From Pseudomonas sp. M47T1 (lineage in GTDB: Bacteria; Pseudomonadota; Gammaproteobacteria; Pseudomonadales; Pseudomonadaceae), in contig NZ_AJWX01000017.1 in NCBI RefSeq assembly GCF_000263855.1, positions 1 to 64,000 of the forward strand: a stretch of DNA of 64,000 nt. The letters run 5' to 3'. The translations under genes and the position numbers were made by a program. Within the stretch, counting starts at the first letter, position 1; every line of letters starts with the position of its first letter. The notes under the pieces were generated by a model. It was given only the letters and a program-made list of their open reading frames with translations. It was not told the origin of the DNA and made no database searches. Below, piece by piece: positions 1-7,660 of the stretch.

Positions 1-32
1 GCGCGGCTTTTTTGTTGGGCCATCTTCAAAGA

Positions 33-58
33 ACACGCGCCTACGGGGGGCGCGGTGT
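33..58 (-). terminator. Possible terminator of the sodA operon
   Basis: An imperfect hairpin (ACAC-GCGCC pairing with GGCGC-G-GTGT, one bulged base) lies about 40 bases past the stop of the 36-codon minus-strand gene. On the minus strand it is followed by TTCTTTG, a weak U tract. The first bases of the window (GCGCGGCTTTTTTG) look like the 3' arm and T run of another terminator, belonging to a plus-strand gene that ends before the window. Confidence 0.35.
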
Positions 59-96
59 ATCAGGTATTACGCAGCATCAGTGACGCTTCAGGATCA

Positions 97-206
97 TCAC
101 GGGGCGAAGCGGCCCAGGGCTTCGGCGATGATGATCGCCGCGCCCGCCAGCAGCAGCGCGCTGCCCAGGAACAAGCGCAGCCTGGTCAACAACAAACGCC
201 GGTTCA

Positions 207-207
<1 letters not shown>
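97..207 (-). CDS. Small single-pass membrane protein (36 aa) downstream of sodA
   Basis: A 36-codon reading frame starts on an ATG that overlaps the sodA stop codon (ATGA), the classic arrangement of translationally coupled genes. The product begins MNRRLLLTRLRLFL, continues through a run rich in A, L and I (about residues 13-30) and ends GRFAP. That is the profile of a one-helix inner-membrane protein with a positively charged cytoplasmic N terminus. It has no recognisable domain and its function is unknown. Position makes it the last gene of the Fur-controlled fagA-fumC-orfX-sodA operon, so it should be made under iron starvation. It is short enough to be missed by automatic annotation. The coupling, hydrophobic segment and operon position support a real gene, but there is no direct homology evidence. 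Confidence 0.6.
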
Positions 208-818
<611 letters not shown>

Positions 819-819
819 T

Positions 820-1251
820 TCAATGAACTCCGTAGTGAGGGGCGGCATGGCCCCGTGGCTCCTGGCCAAACAGCAGCCGGCTGGTACGCGGGTATTCGCC
901 ATGTTCGCTAATGAAGGCCAGCAGCTCGGCGTACGTTTTGCTGCTATGGCGCAGCGCTGCCTGGCGCAAGGCTGGCGTCAGCCGTACGTCCTGGGCAGCC
1001 TGCAGCAACCGCTGGTGGATCGCGCACAGGTACTCGGCGCTTTCTTCCGGCTGCATCAGGCGCAGGTGCAGGTCAGCAAGGTTGTGATGGGAGATCACGC
1101 ACGCGGCTACCGCTTCGTCCACATCCGCCCAGCGTTCGAACAACACCTGGGCCAGCGCGAGGGCTTGCAGGTACAACTCCCGCGCATCGACCAGCTCGCC
1201 GCGGGCGAAACAGGCGTTGGCCATTTCGATGGTGCGTTTCCAGTGCTGCAT
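820..1251 (-). CDS. Conserved helical protein of the fumC-sodA operon (orfX type)
   Basis: A 143-residue protein between fumC and sodA, in the place of the gene called orfX (PA4469 type) in P. aeruginosa. It is predicted to be mostly helical. Segments such as ANACFARGELVDARELYLQAL and HHNLADLHLRLMQPEESAEYL resemble tetratricopeptide helices, suggesting a protein-binding scaffold, but no clear catalytic motif is present. It has no signal peptide and is probably cytoplasmic. It starts about 28 bases after the fumC stop and ends one base before sodA, so it is co-transcribed with them under Fur control. Its molecular role is not known to me. Confidence 0.8.
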   Translation of the reverse strand: MQHWKRTIEMANACFARGELVDARELYLQALALAQVLFERWADVDEAVAACVISHHNLADLHLRLMQPEESAEYLCAIHQRLLQAAQDVRLTPALRQAALRHSSKTYAELLAFISEHGEYPRTSRLLFGQEPRGHAAPHYGVH

Positions 1252-1279
1252 GGTGTGCCTCCGAAACGATGAAGGCGGA

Positions 1280-2656
1280 TCAGATCCCGCCGGCGGTGAG
1301 CTTTTCCGGGTCCAGCAGGGTTTCCAGCTGGCTGCGCGACAAGTCCGTGTGCTCCAGTGCCACGTCGATGATCGGACGCCCTTCCTTGTAGGCGGTCTTG
1401 GCGATCTCGGCGGCCTTTTGGTAGCCGATGATCGGGTTCAGCGCCGTGACCAGGATCGGGTTGCGCGACAGCGCCTCCTTGAGCTTGGCCTCATTGACCT
1501 TGAACGTGGCGATCGCCTTGTCGGCCAGCAGGCGGCTGGCGTTGGCCATCAGTTCGATGCTCGATAGCAGGTTCTGCGCGACGATGGGCAGCATCACGTT
1601 GAGCTCGAAGTTGCCCGACTGCCCGGCGATGGCGATGGTAGTGTCGTTGCCGATGACTTGGGCGGCGACCATGGCCGTGGCTTCCGGGATCACCGGATTG
1701 ACCTTGCCAGGCATGATCGAGGAGCCAGGTTGCAAGCCTTCCAGCTCGATTTCGCCCAGGCCGGCCAGCGGGCCGGAGTTCATCCAGCGCAAGTCGTTGG
1801 CGATTTTCATCAGCGACACCGCCGCGCCCTTGAGCTGCCCAGACACCGACACGGCGGTGTCCTGGGAGCCGATCAACGCAAACAGGTTCTGGCCTTGGGT
1901 GAATTCCACGCCGGTCAGCAAGCTCAGTTGATGGCTGAAACGCCCGGCGAACTGTGGGTGCGCGTTGATTCCGGTGCCTACCGCAGTGCCGCCCTGGGCC
2001 AAGGCTTGCAGGCTGGGCAGCAGGCCGCGCAGATGGGCGATGTTGGCGCGCACCTGCGCAGCCCAGCCGTTAAGCACCTGGCTCATGCGCACGGGCATGG
2101 CGTCCATCAGGTGGGTACGGCCCGTCTTGACGTAGGCGTGCACCTGCTCAGCCTTGCGTTCGATCACCTGCACCAAGTGCTCCAGCGCCGGCAGCAATTG
2201 TTCGTGCAATGCCAGCGCGGCGCTGACATGGATGGTGGTGGGGATGATGTCGTTGCTGCTCTGGCCACAGTTGACGTGGTCATTGGCGTTGACCGCCTCG
2301 CCCAGGGCTCGGGTCGCCAGGGTGGCGATCACTTCGTTGGCGTTCATGTTCGAGCTGGTGCCCGAACCGGTCTGAAAGATATCGACCGGGAAGTGCTGCA
2401 TGAAGTCACCAGCCAGCAATTGCTGGCAGGCCTTGACGATGGCATCGCCCTGGGCGGCGCTGATCTGCTCCAGTTCGACGTTGGCCTTGGCCGCCGCGGC
2501 CTTGGCCAGCACCAGCGCGCGAATGAACTGCGGGGGCATGCGTTGCTGGCTGATGGGGAAGTTGTTCACCGCGCGCTGGGTCTGGGCACCGTACAGGGCC
2601 GCCTCCGGCACCTGCAGTTCGCCCATGCTGTCGCGCTCGATTCGGGTATTACTCAT
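1280..2656 (-). CDS. fumC: Fumarate hydratase, class II (iron-independent)
   Basis: Class II fumarase, 458 residues, which interconverts fumarate and L-malate in the citric acid cycle without an Fe-S cluster. Family hallmarks are the superfamily signature GSSIMPGKVNP near residue 317 and the NCGQSSNDIIPT active-site segment. Length matches the family (about 460). The start MSNTRIERDSMGEL is the usual FumC N terminus, and it lies within the last codons of fagA (8-base overlap), implying translational coupling. Placement in the Fur-controlled operon agrees with the known role of fumC1 as the fumarase used when iron is limiting, replacing the Fe-S fumarase. Confidence 0.96.
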   Translation of the reverse strand: MSNTRIERDSMGELQVPEAALYGAQTQRAVNNFPISQQRMPPQFIRALVLAKAAAAKANVELEQISAAQGDAIVKACQQLLAGDFMQHFPVDIFQTGSGTSSNMNANEVIATLATRALGEAVNANDHVNCGQSSNDIIPTTIHVSAALALHEQLLPALEHLVQVIERKAEQVHAYVKTGRTHLMDAMPVRMSQVLNGWAAQVRANIAHLRGLLPSLQALAQGGTAVGTGINAHPQFAGRFSHQLSLLTGVEFTQGQNLFALIGSQDTAVSVSGQLKGAAVSLMKIANDLRWMNSGPLAGLGEIELEGLQPGSSIMPGKVNPVIPEATAMVAAQVIGNDTTIAIAGQSGNFELNVMLPIVAQNLLSSIELMANASRLLADKAIATFKVNEAKLKEALSRNPILVTALNPIIGYQKAAEIAKTAYKEGRPIIDVALEHTDLSRSQLETLLDPEKLTAGGI

Positions 2657-3044
2657 CGGGATGTCCTTGCAGCAGATCGGAAAAGGAAATCGATGGCGCC
2701 AGCGTGCACACGGCCAATTGACGGCCATGCTGGTGCCACAAGTGCAGGTGTTCTGGGCTGCGTGCGGCCATGCGCATGTCGCGCAGGGGGCGATAGGCCT
2801 GGTCCAGGCACAGGCAGCGCCAATGCCAAGGCAGCGCAGGGTCGGTGGCCGTGTCCAGCAGCAGGCGGAAGCAGGTACGGGCAGCCGTCCAGGCCGAGGT
2901 GGCGCCGCAGCTGATCAGGAAACGACCTTCGGCCATATAGTCTTCGATGATGCGCGGATCGTTCGGCGTCAGTGCGCAGCGGATCTGCCGGCTTAACCAG
3001 CGCCAGTTTTCCAGGTAGGACTGCTCTTGAACGGCGGATTTCAT
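2649..3044 (-). CDS. fagA: FagA, Fur-associated gene (iron-starvation operon leader)
   Basis: A 131-residue protein with the position and features of FagA, first gene of the fagA-fumC-orfX-sodA operon. It opens MKSAVQEQSYLENWRWLSRQIRCAL and contains several cysteines (IRCAL, LISCG, TCF, RCLCL) and histidines near the C terminus (HLHLWHQHGRQ). No catalytic motif is recognised and its biochemical role has not been settled as far as I know. A GAGG ribosome binding site lies about nine bases before the ATG. The tandem Fur boxes some 20-60 bases upstream account for its regulation. The last eight bases overlap the fumC start. Confidence 0.85.
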   Translation of the reverse strand: MKSAVQEQSYLENWRWLSRQIRCALTPNDPRIIEDYMAEGRFLISCGATSAWTAARTCFRLLLDTATDPALPWHWRCLCLDQAYRPLRDMRMAARSPEHLHLWHQHGRQLAVCTLAPSISFSDLLQGHPDE

Positions 3045-3061
3045 CGACGCGGCCTCATGGC

Positions 3062-3101
3062 GATAATGATATTTATTATTAATTGATATTGAGAATCAAA
3101 A
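3062..3101 (-). promoter_or_regulatory. Tandem Fur boxes in the fagA operon promoter
   Basis: GATAATGATATTTATTATT at 3062-3080 matches the 19-bp Fur consensus (GATAATGATAATCATTATC) at 16 positions. The next 20 bases (AATTGATATTGAGAATCAA) form a second, looser Fur-type array of GATAAT-like hexamers. The AT-rich stretch starts about 18 bases upstream of fagA and covers the expected -35/-10 region, so Fe-Fur would block transcription directly. Confidence 0.85.
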
Positions 3102-3118
3102 CAAGCGCAAACACAAAA

Positions 3119-3151
3119 GGCGTGTCGCCTGAAAGCGACACGCCTTTTTTT
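3119..3151. terminator. Strong bidirectional rho-independent terminator between pmbA and fagA
   Basis: A perfect 10-bp stem (GGCGTGTCGC / GCGACACGCC) with a six-base loop is followed by seven T on the plus strand. On the minus strand the stem is followed by TTTTGTGTTTG, so it can end the minus-strand pmbA transcript before it enters the fagA promoter. Confidence 0.85.
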
Positions 3152-3167
3152 GTTCTGCTGTGATCAC

Positions 3168-3256
3168 TGTGGGAGCGGGCTCTGCCCGCGAAGCGTTTAC
3201 CGCGCTTTGTCAGGAACTGCACCATGAGCTTTTAGCGGGCAGAGCCCGCTCCCACA
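3168..3256. repeat. REP doublet downstream of pmbA
   Basis: Two putida-type REP sequences in inverted orientation: TGTGGGAGCGGGCTCTGCCC at the left end, and its complement ending CCCGCTCCCACA at the right end, separated by about 40 bases. Together they can fold into a long hairpin at the 3' end of the pmbA message. Confidence 0.85.
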
Positions 3257-3286
3257 ACACATTCCGACGTATTCGCAGCGATCAGA

Positions 3287-4633
3287 TCAGCTGCCGGCCA
3301 CCGTCATGCGCTCGATCAGTACAGAGCCCGTACGCACGTTGCTGCGCAGCTCCAAGTCGTTGCCAACGGCGACGATCTGGCGAAACATGTCCTTCATGTT
3401 GCCGGCAATGGTCACTTCCTGCACCGGGAACTGGATCTCGCCGTTCTCTACCCAGAAGCCCGCCGCACCGCGAGAGTAGTCACCGGTCACCATGTTCAGG
3501 CCATGGCCCATCAGCTCGGTCACCAGCAGGCCGCGGCCCATCTGTTTGATCAGCGCCGCCTGGTCCTGGTCGCCATGGGTGACGAACAGGTTGTGCACGC
3601 CACCGGCGTTGGCGGTGCTGGGCATGCCCAGCTTGCGGCCCGAGTAGGTACTGAGCACGTAGGACACCAGGCGACCGTTTTCGACGAACGGTTTGGCGTA
3701 CGTGGCCAGGCCATCACCATCGAACGCCGAACTGCCCATGGCGCGCATCAGGTGCGGCCGTTCGTCCAGGGTCAGCCACTCAGGGAACAGCATCTGGCCC
3801 ATGGCGCCTTCCAGGAACGACGACTTGCGGTACAGGTTGCCGCCGGAAACGGCCGAAAGGAAGCTGCCAAACAGCCCGCCCGCCAGTTCGGCACTGAACA
3901 GCACCGGCACCTCGCAGGTAGGCACCGGGCGCGCGCCCAGGCGGCCGGCGGCCCGTTGCGCGGCGCGTTGGCCAATGGCGGCGGCATCCAGCAGCAATTC
4001 GCCCTGACGGCTCACGTCATACCAGTAATCGCGCTGCATCTGGCCGTCAGCTTCGGCGATCATGACGCAACTCAGACTGTGGCGGGTCGATGCATAACCA
4101 CCGATAAAACCATGGCTGTTGCCATAGACACGGCAGCCCTGGTGACTGCTCAGGGTGGTGCCATCAGCGTTCTTGATGCGCGCATCGGCGTCGAACGCGG
4201 CTGCTTCACAGGCCAGCGCCCGCTCGATGGCCTGCTCCGGGCTGATGTCCCACGCATGGAACAGGTCGAAATCCGGCTGTTCACGGGCCATCAGGTCAGC
4301 ATCAGCCAGGCCCGAGGCCTCGTCTTCAGAGGTGTGCTTGGCAATGGCCAGGGCGGCGGCCACGGTTTCACGAATGGCCTCCGGGCCGCTGGCCGAGGTG
4401 CTGGCCGAGCCCTTGCGCTGGCCCACGTACAAGGTGATGCCAAAACCCTGGTCGCGGTTGAACTCCACGGTTTCCACTTCGCGCTGGCGCACCGAGGTCG
4501 ACAGCCCCTGCTCCAGCGACACCGCCACTTCACAGGCGCTGGCGCCCTGGCGCTTGGCTTCGGCGACGATTTGCTCGACCTGCTCCTGCAGGGCCGGCAG
4601 TGCCGCGGGACCGACGCTTTGAATTGCGTTCAT
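3287..4633 (-). CDS. pmbA: Metalloprotease PmbA (TldE subunit)
   Basis: A 448-residue TldE/PmbA protein, partner of TldD in the heterodimeric TldD/E protease that matures microcin B17 and degrades CcdA in E. coli. The family core is clear: DQGFGITLYVGQRKGSAST near the N terminus, then RPVPTCEVPVLFSAELAGGL and the C-terminal GHGLNMVTGDYSRGAAGFW. TldE itself lacks the metal-binding HExxxH motif, which sits in TldD (5346-6788 here). The ATG is preceded by GGAGAA; an in-frame GTG four codons earlier is less likely because it lies in that site. It is a single gene behind its own terminator and is divergent from darP. Confidence 0.95.
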   Translation of the reverse strand: MNAIQSVGPAALPALQEQVEQIVAEAKRQGASACEVAVSLEQGLSTSVRQREVETVEFNRDQGFGITLYVGQRKGSASTSASGPEAIRETVAAALAIAKHTSEDEASGLADADLMAREQPDFDLFHAWDISPEQAIERALACEAAAFDADARIKNADGTTLSSHQGCRVYGNSHGFIGGYASTRHSLSCVMIAEADGQMQRDYWYDVSRQGELLLDAAAIGQRAAQRAAGRLGARPVPTCEVPVLFSAELAGGLFGSFLSAVSGGNLYRKSSFLEGAMGQMLFPEWLTLDERPHLMRAMGSSAFDGDGLATYAKPFVENGRLVSYVLSTYSGRKLGMPSTANAGGVHNLFVTHGDQDQAALIKQMGRGLLVTELMGHGLNMVTGDYSRGAAGFWVENGEIQFPVQEVTIAGNMKDMFRQIVAVGNDLELRSNVRTGSVLIERMTVAGS

Positions 4634-4742
4634 GGTGTTCTCCACTCAAATTCTTCTGTCATCAGGGGGTCAAGCTACGACCGGGCCGGACAAGCGGCCC
4701 CTGACTGGTTATCATGGCGGCGTTTATTAGCGGACTGCCCCC

Positions 4743-5264
4743 ATGGTTGATTCTTACGACGACTCCCTCGACGAGGGAAAAAGCAAAACTCAGGTCAAAC
4801 GCGAGCTGCACGCGCTGGTTGATCTAGGTGAGCGCCTCACCACTCTCAAGGCCGATGTACTGGCCAAGTTGCCCCTGACCGACGGTCTGCGCCGTGCCCT
4901 GGCCGAAGCGCCGAAGCACACGGCCAACATCGCACGCAAGCGGCACATCCTGTTCATCGGCCGGCTGATGCGCGACCAGGACACTGACGCGATCCTGCAA
5001 TTGCTCGATCAACTCGATGCCTCCACGCGCCAGTACAACGAACGCTTCCACAACCTGGAACGTTGGCGCGACCGTCTGGTCGTGGGCAACGACGAGGTGC
5101 TGGAGAAGTTCGTGGGCGAATACCCCGACGCCGACCGCCAGCACCTGCGCCAGCTGATCCGCCAGGCCCAGCACGAGACCGCACAGAACAAACCGCCAGC
5201 GGCCACGCGTAAAATCTTCAAGTACATCCGTGAGCTTGACGAGACTCAGCGCGGGTTGCGCTGA
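4743..5264 (+). CDS. darP: Ribosome biogenesis factor DarP/YjgA (DUF615)
   Basis: A 173-residue DUF615 protein. The E. coli homologue YjgA/DarP binds late 50S precursor particles and promotes maturation around the peptidyl transferase centre. The sequence begins with an acidic stretch (YDDSLDEGKSKTQVKREL) and continues with the conserved helical core (GLRRALAEAPKHTANIARKRHI, GRLMRDQD) and a C-terminal segment (AATRKIFKYIRELDE). Length fits the family (about 170-185). It stands alone on the plus strand between pmbA and tldD, both on the minus strand, an arrangement common in Pseudomonas. Confidence 0.93.
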   Translation: MVDSYDDSLDEGKSKTQVKRELHALVDLGERLTTLKADVLAKLPLTDGLRRALAEAPKHTANIARKRHILFIGRLMRDQDTDAILQLLDQLDASTRQYNERFHNLERWRDRLVVGNDEVLEKFVGEYPDADRQHLRQLIRQAQHETAQNKPPAATRKIFKYIRELDETQRGLR

Positions 5265-5274
5265 GCAGCTTTTA

Positions 5275-5334
5275 AGCTACAAGCTGCAAGCTGTTCACCG
5301 CCAGCTTGGCTGGCAACTCTTGTAGCTTGCAGCT
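5275..5334. repeat. Inverted intergenic repeat (AGCTACAAGCTGCAAGCT family)
   Basis: AGCTACAAGCTGCAAGCT (5275-5292) and TGTAGCTTGCAGCT (5321-5334) are inverted copies of a short Pseudomonas intergenic repeat. It lies in the 80-base gap between the convergent darP and tldD genes and could act as a bidirectional transcript end. A second copy of this family lies at 43747-43817. Confidence 0.75.
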
Positions 5335-5345
5335 CCCAGGCGCCG

Positions 5346-6788
5346 TCAGGCGCCTGTGCCACCTACGGTGATCGCATCAATCTTCAGCGTCGGCTGGCCA
5401 ACGCCTACCGGCACCGACTGCCCATCCTTGCCGCACGTGCCCACGCCGCTGTCCAGCGACAGGTCGTTGCCCACCATCGATACCTTGCTCATGGCTTCCG
5501 GGCCGTTGCCGATCAACGTCGCACCCTTCACCGGGGCGGTGATCTTGCCGTCTTCGATCAGGTACGCCTCGCTGGTGGAGAACACGAACTTGCCGCTGGT
5601 GATGTCCACCTGGCCGCCGCCGAGGTTGGCGCAGTAGATGCCGCGCTTCACCGAGGCAATGATTTCCGCCGGGTCGCTTTCGCCGCCCAGCATGTAGGTG
5701 TTGGTCATGCGCGGCATAGGCAGGTGCGCGTAGGACTCGCGGCGGCCGTTGCCGGTCGCGGCCATGCCCATCAGGCGGGCATTGAGCTTGTCCTGCATGT
5801 AGCCGGTGAGCACACCGTTCTCGATCAGCGTGGTGCATTGGGTGGGCGTGCCTTCGTCGTCCACGCTCAGCGAACCACGGCGGCCGGCCAGGGTGCCGTC
5901 GTCGACGATGGTGCACAGCTTGGAAGCCACCATCTCGCCCATGCGGCCGCTGTAGTTGGAGCTGCCCTTGCGGTTGAAATCACCTTCCAGGCCATGGCCC
6001 ACGGCTTCGTGCAGCAACACGCCGGACCAGCCTGAACCCAGCACCACCGGCAAGGTGCCGGCCGGCGCGGGAATGGCCTCCAGGTTCACCAATGCCTGGC
6101 GCAAGGCCTCGCGGGCATAGCCCATGGCGCGGTCTTCCTGCAGGAAGTAGCGGTAGTCGGTACGGCCACCGCCACCATGGCCACCGCGCTCGCGGCGGCC
6201 GTTTTGCTCGACGATGACGCTGACATTGAAACGCACCAGCGGCCGCACGTCAGCGGCCAGGCTGCCATCGGCAGCCGCGACCAGGATGCGCTCCCAGACA
6301 CCGGCCATGCTCACGCTGACCTGCTGGATACGCGGGTCCAGGGCGCGGGTGGCGACGTCGACGCGCTTGAGCAGCTCGACCTTCTCGGCGCGGCTCAGCA
6401 CGTCCAGGGGGTTATCGGGCGCATACAGCTGGGCCACGTCCTGACTGCTGAACGCCTGCACGCGGCCGTTCTGGCCGGCGCGGGAAATCGAGCGCGCAGC
6501 ACGGGCGGCCTGCAGCAGGGCGTCCTGGGTGATGGTGTTGCTGTAGGCGAAACCGGTCTTCTCGCCGGACTGGGCACGCACGCCCACACCCTGGTCGAGG
6601 TTGAAACTGCCTTCCTTGACGATGCCGTCTTCCAGCGACCACGACTCGGAAATCTGCCCCTGGAAATACAGGTCGGCAGCGTCGATGCCCGGCCCCGCGA
6701 GTTCGCCCAGCACCGACTGCAGGCTGTCCAGGGTCAAGCCGCCGGGGGCCAGCAGGTGCTCGCTGACGGTGGATAACATCTCGCTCAT
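5346..6788 (-). CDS. tldD: Metalloprotease TldD
   Basis: The catalytic subunit of the TldD/E protease, 480 residues. The zinc-binding motif HEAVGHGLEGD (HExxxH with a downstream acidic residue, near residue 260) is intact. Family blocks DGIVKEGSFNLDQGVGVRAQSG and GGGQVDITSGKFVFSTSEAYL are also present. In E. coli TldD with TldE degrades unstructured peptides and CcdA and processes modified peptides. The chosen ATG has GGAG about seven bases upstream; a GTG two codons earlier is possible. It is the last gene of the mre-maf-rng-yhdP-nit-tldD series, and its start lies three bases after the nitrilase stop. No RiPP precursor is encoded nearby, so the substrates are probably general. Confidence 0.96.
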   Translation of the reverse strand: MSEMLSTVSEHLLAPGGLTLDSLQSVLGELAGPGIDAADLYFQGQISESWSLEDGIVKEGSFNLDQGVGVRAQSGEKTGFAYSNTITQDALLQAARAARSISRAGQNGRVQAFSSQDVAQLYAPDNPLDVLSRAEKVELLKRVDVATRALDPRIQQVSVSMAGVWERILVAAADGSLAADVRPLVRFNVSVIVEQNGRRERGGHGGGGRTDYRYFLQEDRAMGYAREALRQALVNLEAIPAPAGTLPVVLGSGWSGVLLHEAVGHGLEGDFNRKGSSNYSGRMGEMVASKLCTIVDDGTLAGRRGSLSVDDEGTPTQCTTLIENGVLTGYMQDKLNARLMGMAATGNGRRESYAHLPMPRMTNTYMLGGESDPAEIIASVKRGIYCANLGGGQVDITSGKFVFSTSEAYLIEDGKITAPVKGATLIGNGPEAMSKVSMVGNDLSLDSGVGTCGKDGQSVPVGVGQPTLKIDAITVGGTGA

Positions 6789-6790
6789 AA

Positions 6791-7642
6791 TCACTCCGCG
6801 ATAGACGCAGGCCGCGTGGCGCCCTGCGAGAAAAAGCGCCGGTGACTGGACACCGGCATCCGCGCCCGTATGGACGCCTGTTCGCTGCTGTCCCGTTCGG
6901 CCAGCAGCACGGCTTCGCCTTGATCACGCTGGGCGACGATGCGCCCCCACGGATCGACGATGGCCGCGTGCCCGTAGGTCTCGCGCGGCCCTGGATGTGT
7001 TCCGCCCTGGGCCGCCGCCAGGACGTAGCATTGGGTTTCAATGGCACGGGCACGTATCAACACGTCCCAGTGCGCCGCGCCAGTCACGGCGGTGAAGGCC
7101 GAAGGCGCGGTAATCAGTTCGGCGCCAACCTTGCGCAGTTCGCTGTACAGTTCCGGGAAACGCAGGTCATAACATACGGTCAGCCCCAGGCGTCCGACCG
7201 GCGTGTCGGCCACCACCACTTCCTGCCCATGAGCATAGTCGTCCGACTCACGGTAACGGCCGCGGCTGTCGGCCACGTCAACGTCGAACAGGTGCAGCTT
7301 GTCATAGCGCGCCACTTCCTCGCCCTGCTCATCTACCAGCAGCGAGCAGGCACGCACCTTGGCATCGGGCTGCCCTTGCGGGGGCAGCGGCAAAGTACCG
7401 GCCACTATCCATAAGTTGAGGTCGCGGGCCGCCTGTTTCAACCATGGCAGGATCGGGCCCCGACCAAGGGCTTCATTGCGACCGATATCAGCGCTGTCGC
7501 GACGCCCCAGGGCCGAGAAGTTCTCTGGCAGTACCGCCAGCCGGGCACCGCCGGCAGCAGCTTCTTCCAGCAAGCGCCGGGCGCTGGCCAGGTTGGCGAG
7601 CACGTCGCTCTGGCTGACCATTTGAATCACTGCCACCGTCAT
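6791..7642 (-). CDS. Carbon-nitrogen hydrolase (Nit1-type, probable deaminated glutathione amidase)
   Basis: A 283-residue nitrilase-superfamily hydrolase. The Glu-Lys-Cys triad is visible: E in VLPENFS (residue 40), K in YDKLHLFD and C in LTVCYDLRFPELY. The last motif and the RYRESD segment resemble Nit1/YbeM-type amidases, which hydrolyse deaminated glutathione, rather than aliphatic nitrilases. It is cytoplasmic. It sits tightly between yhdP (18-base gap) and tldD (2-base gap) on one transcript. The superfamily call is firm; the substrate is inferred. Confidence 0.9.
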   Translation of the reverse strand: MTVAVIQMVSQSDVLANLASARRLLEEAAAGGARLAVLPENFSALGRRDSADIGRNEALGRGPILPWLKQAARDLNLWIVAGTLPLPPQGQPDAKVRACSLLVDEQGEEVARYDKLHLFDVDVADSRGRYRESDDYAHGQEVVVADTPVGRLGLTVCYDLRFPELYSELRKVGAELITAPSAFTAVTGAAHWDVLIRARAIETQCYVLAAAQGGTHPGPRETYGHAAIVDPWGRIVAQRDQGEAVLLAERDSSEQASIRARMPVSSHRRFFSQGATRPASIAE

Positions 7643-7660
7643 GACTGGCTCCTGCTGCTG

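Noticed and set aside
5346..6788. RiPP or microcin cluster suggested by TldD and PmbA
   Set aside because: No precursor peptide, modification enzyme or exporter is linked; tldD and pmbA are housekeeping genes in Pseudomonas.
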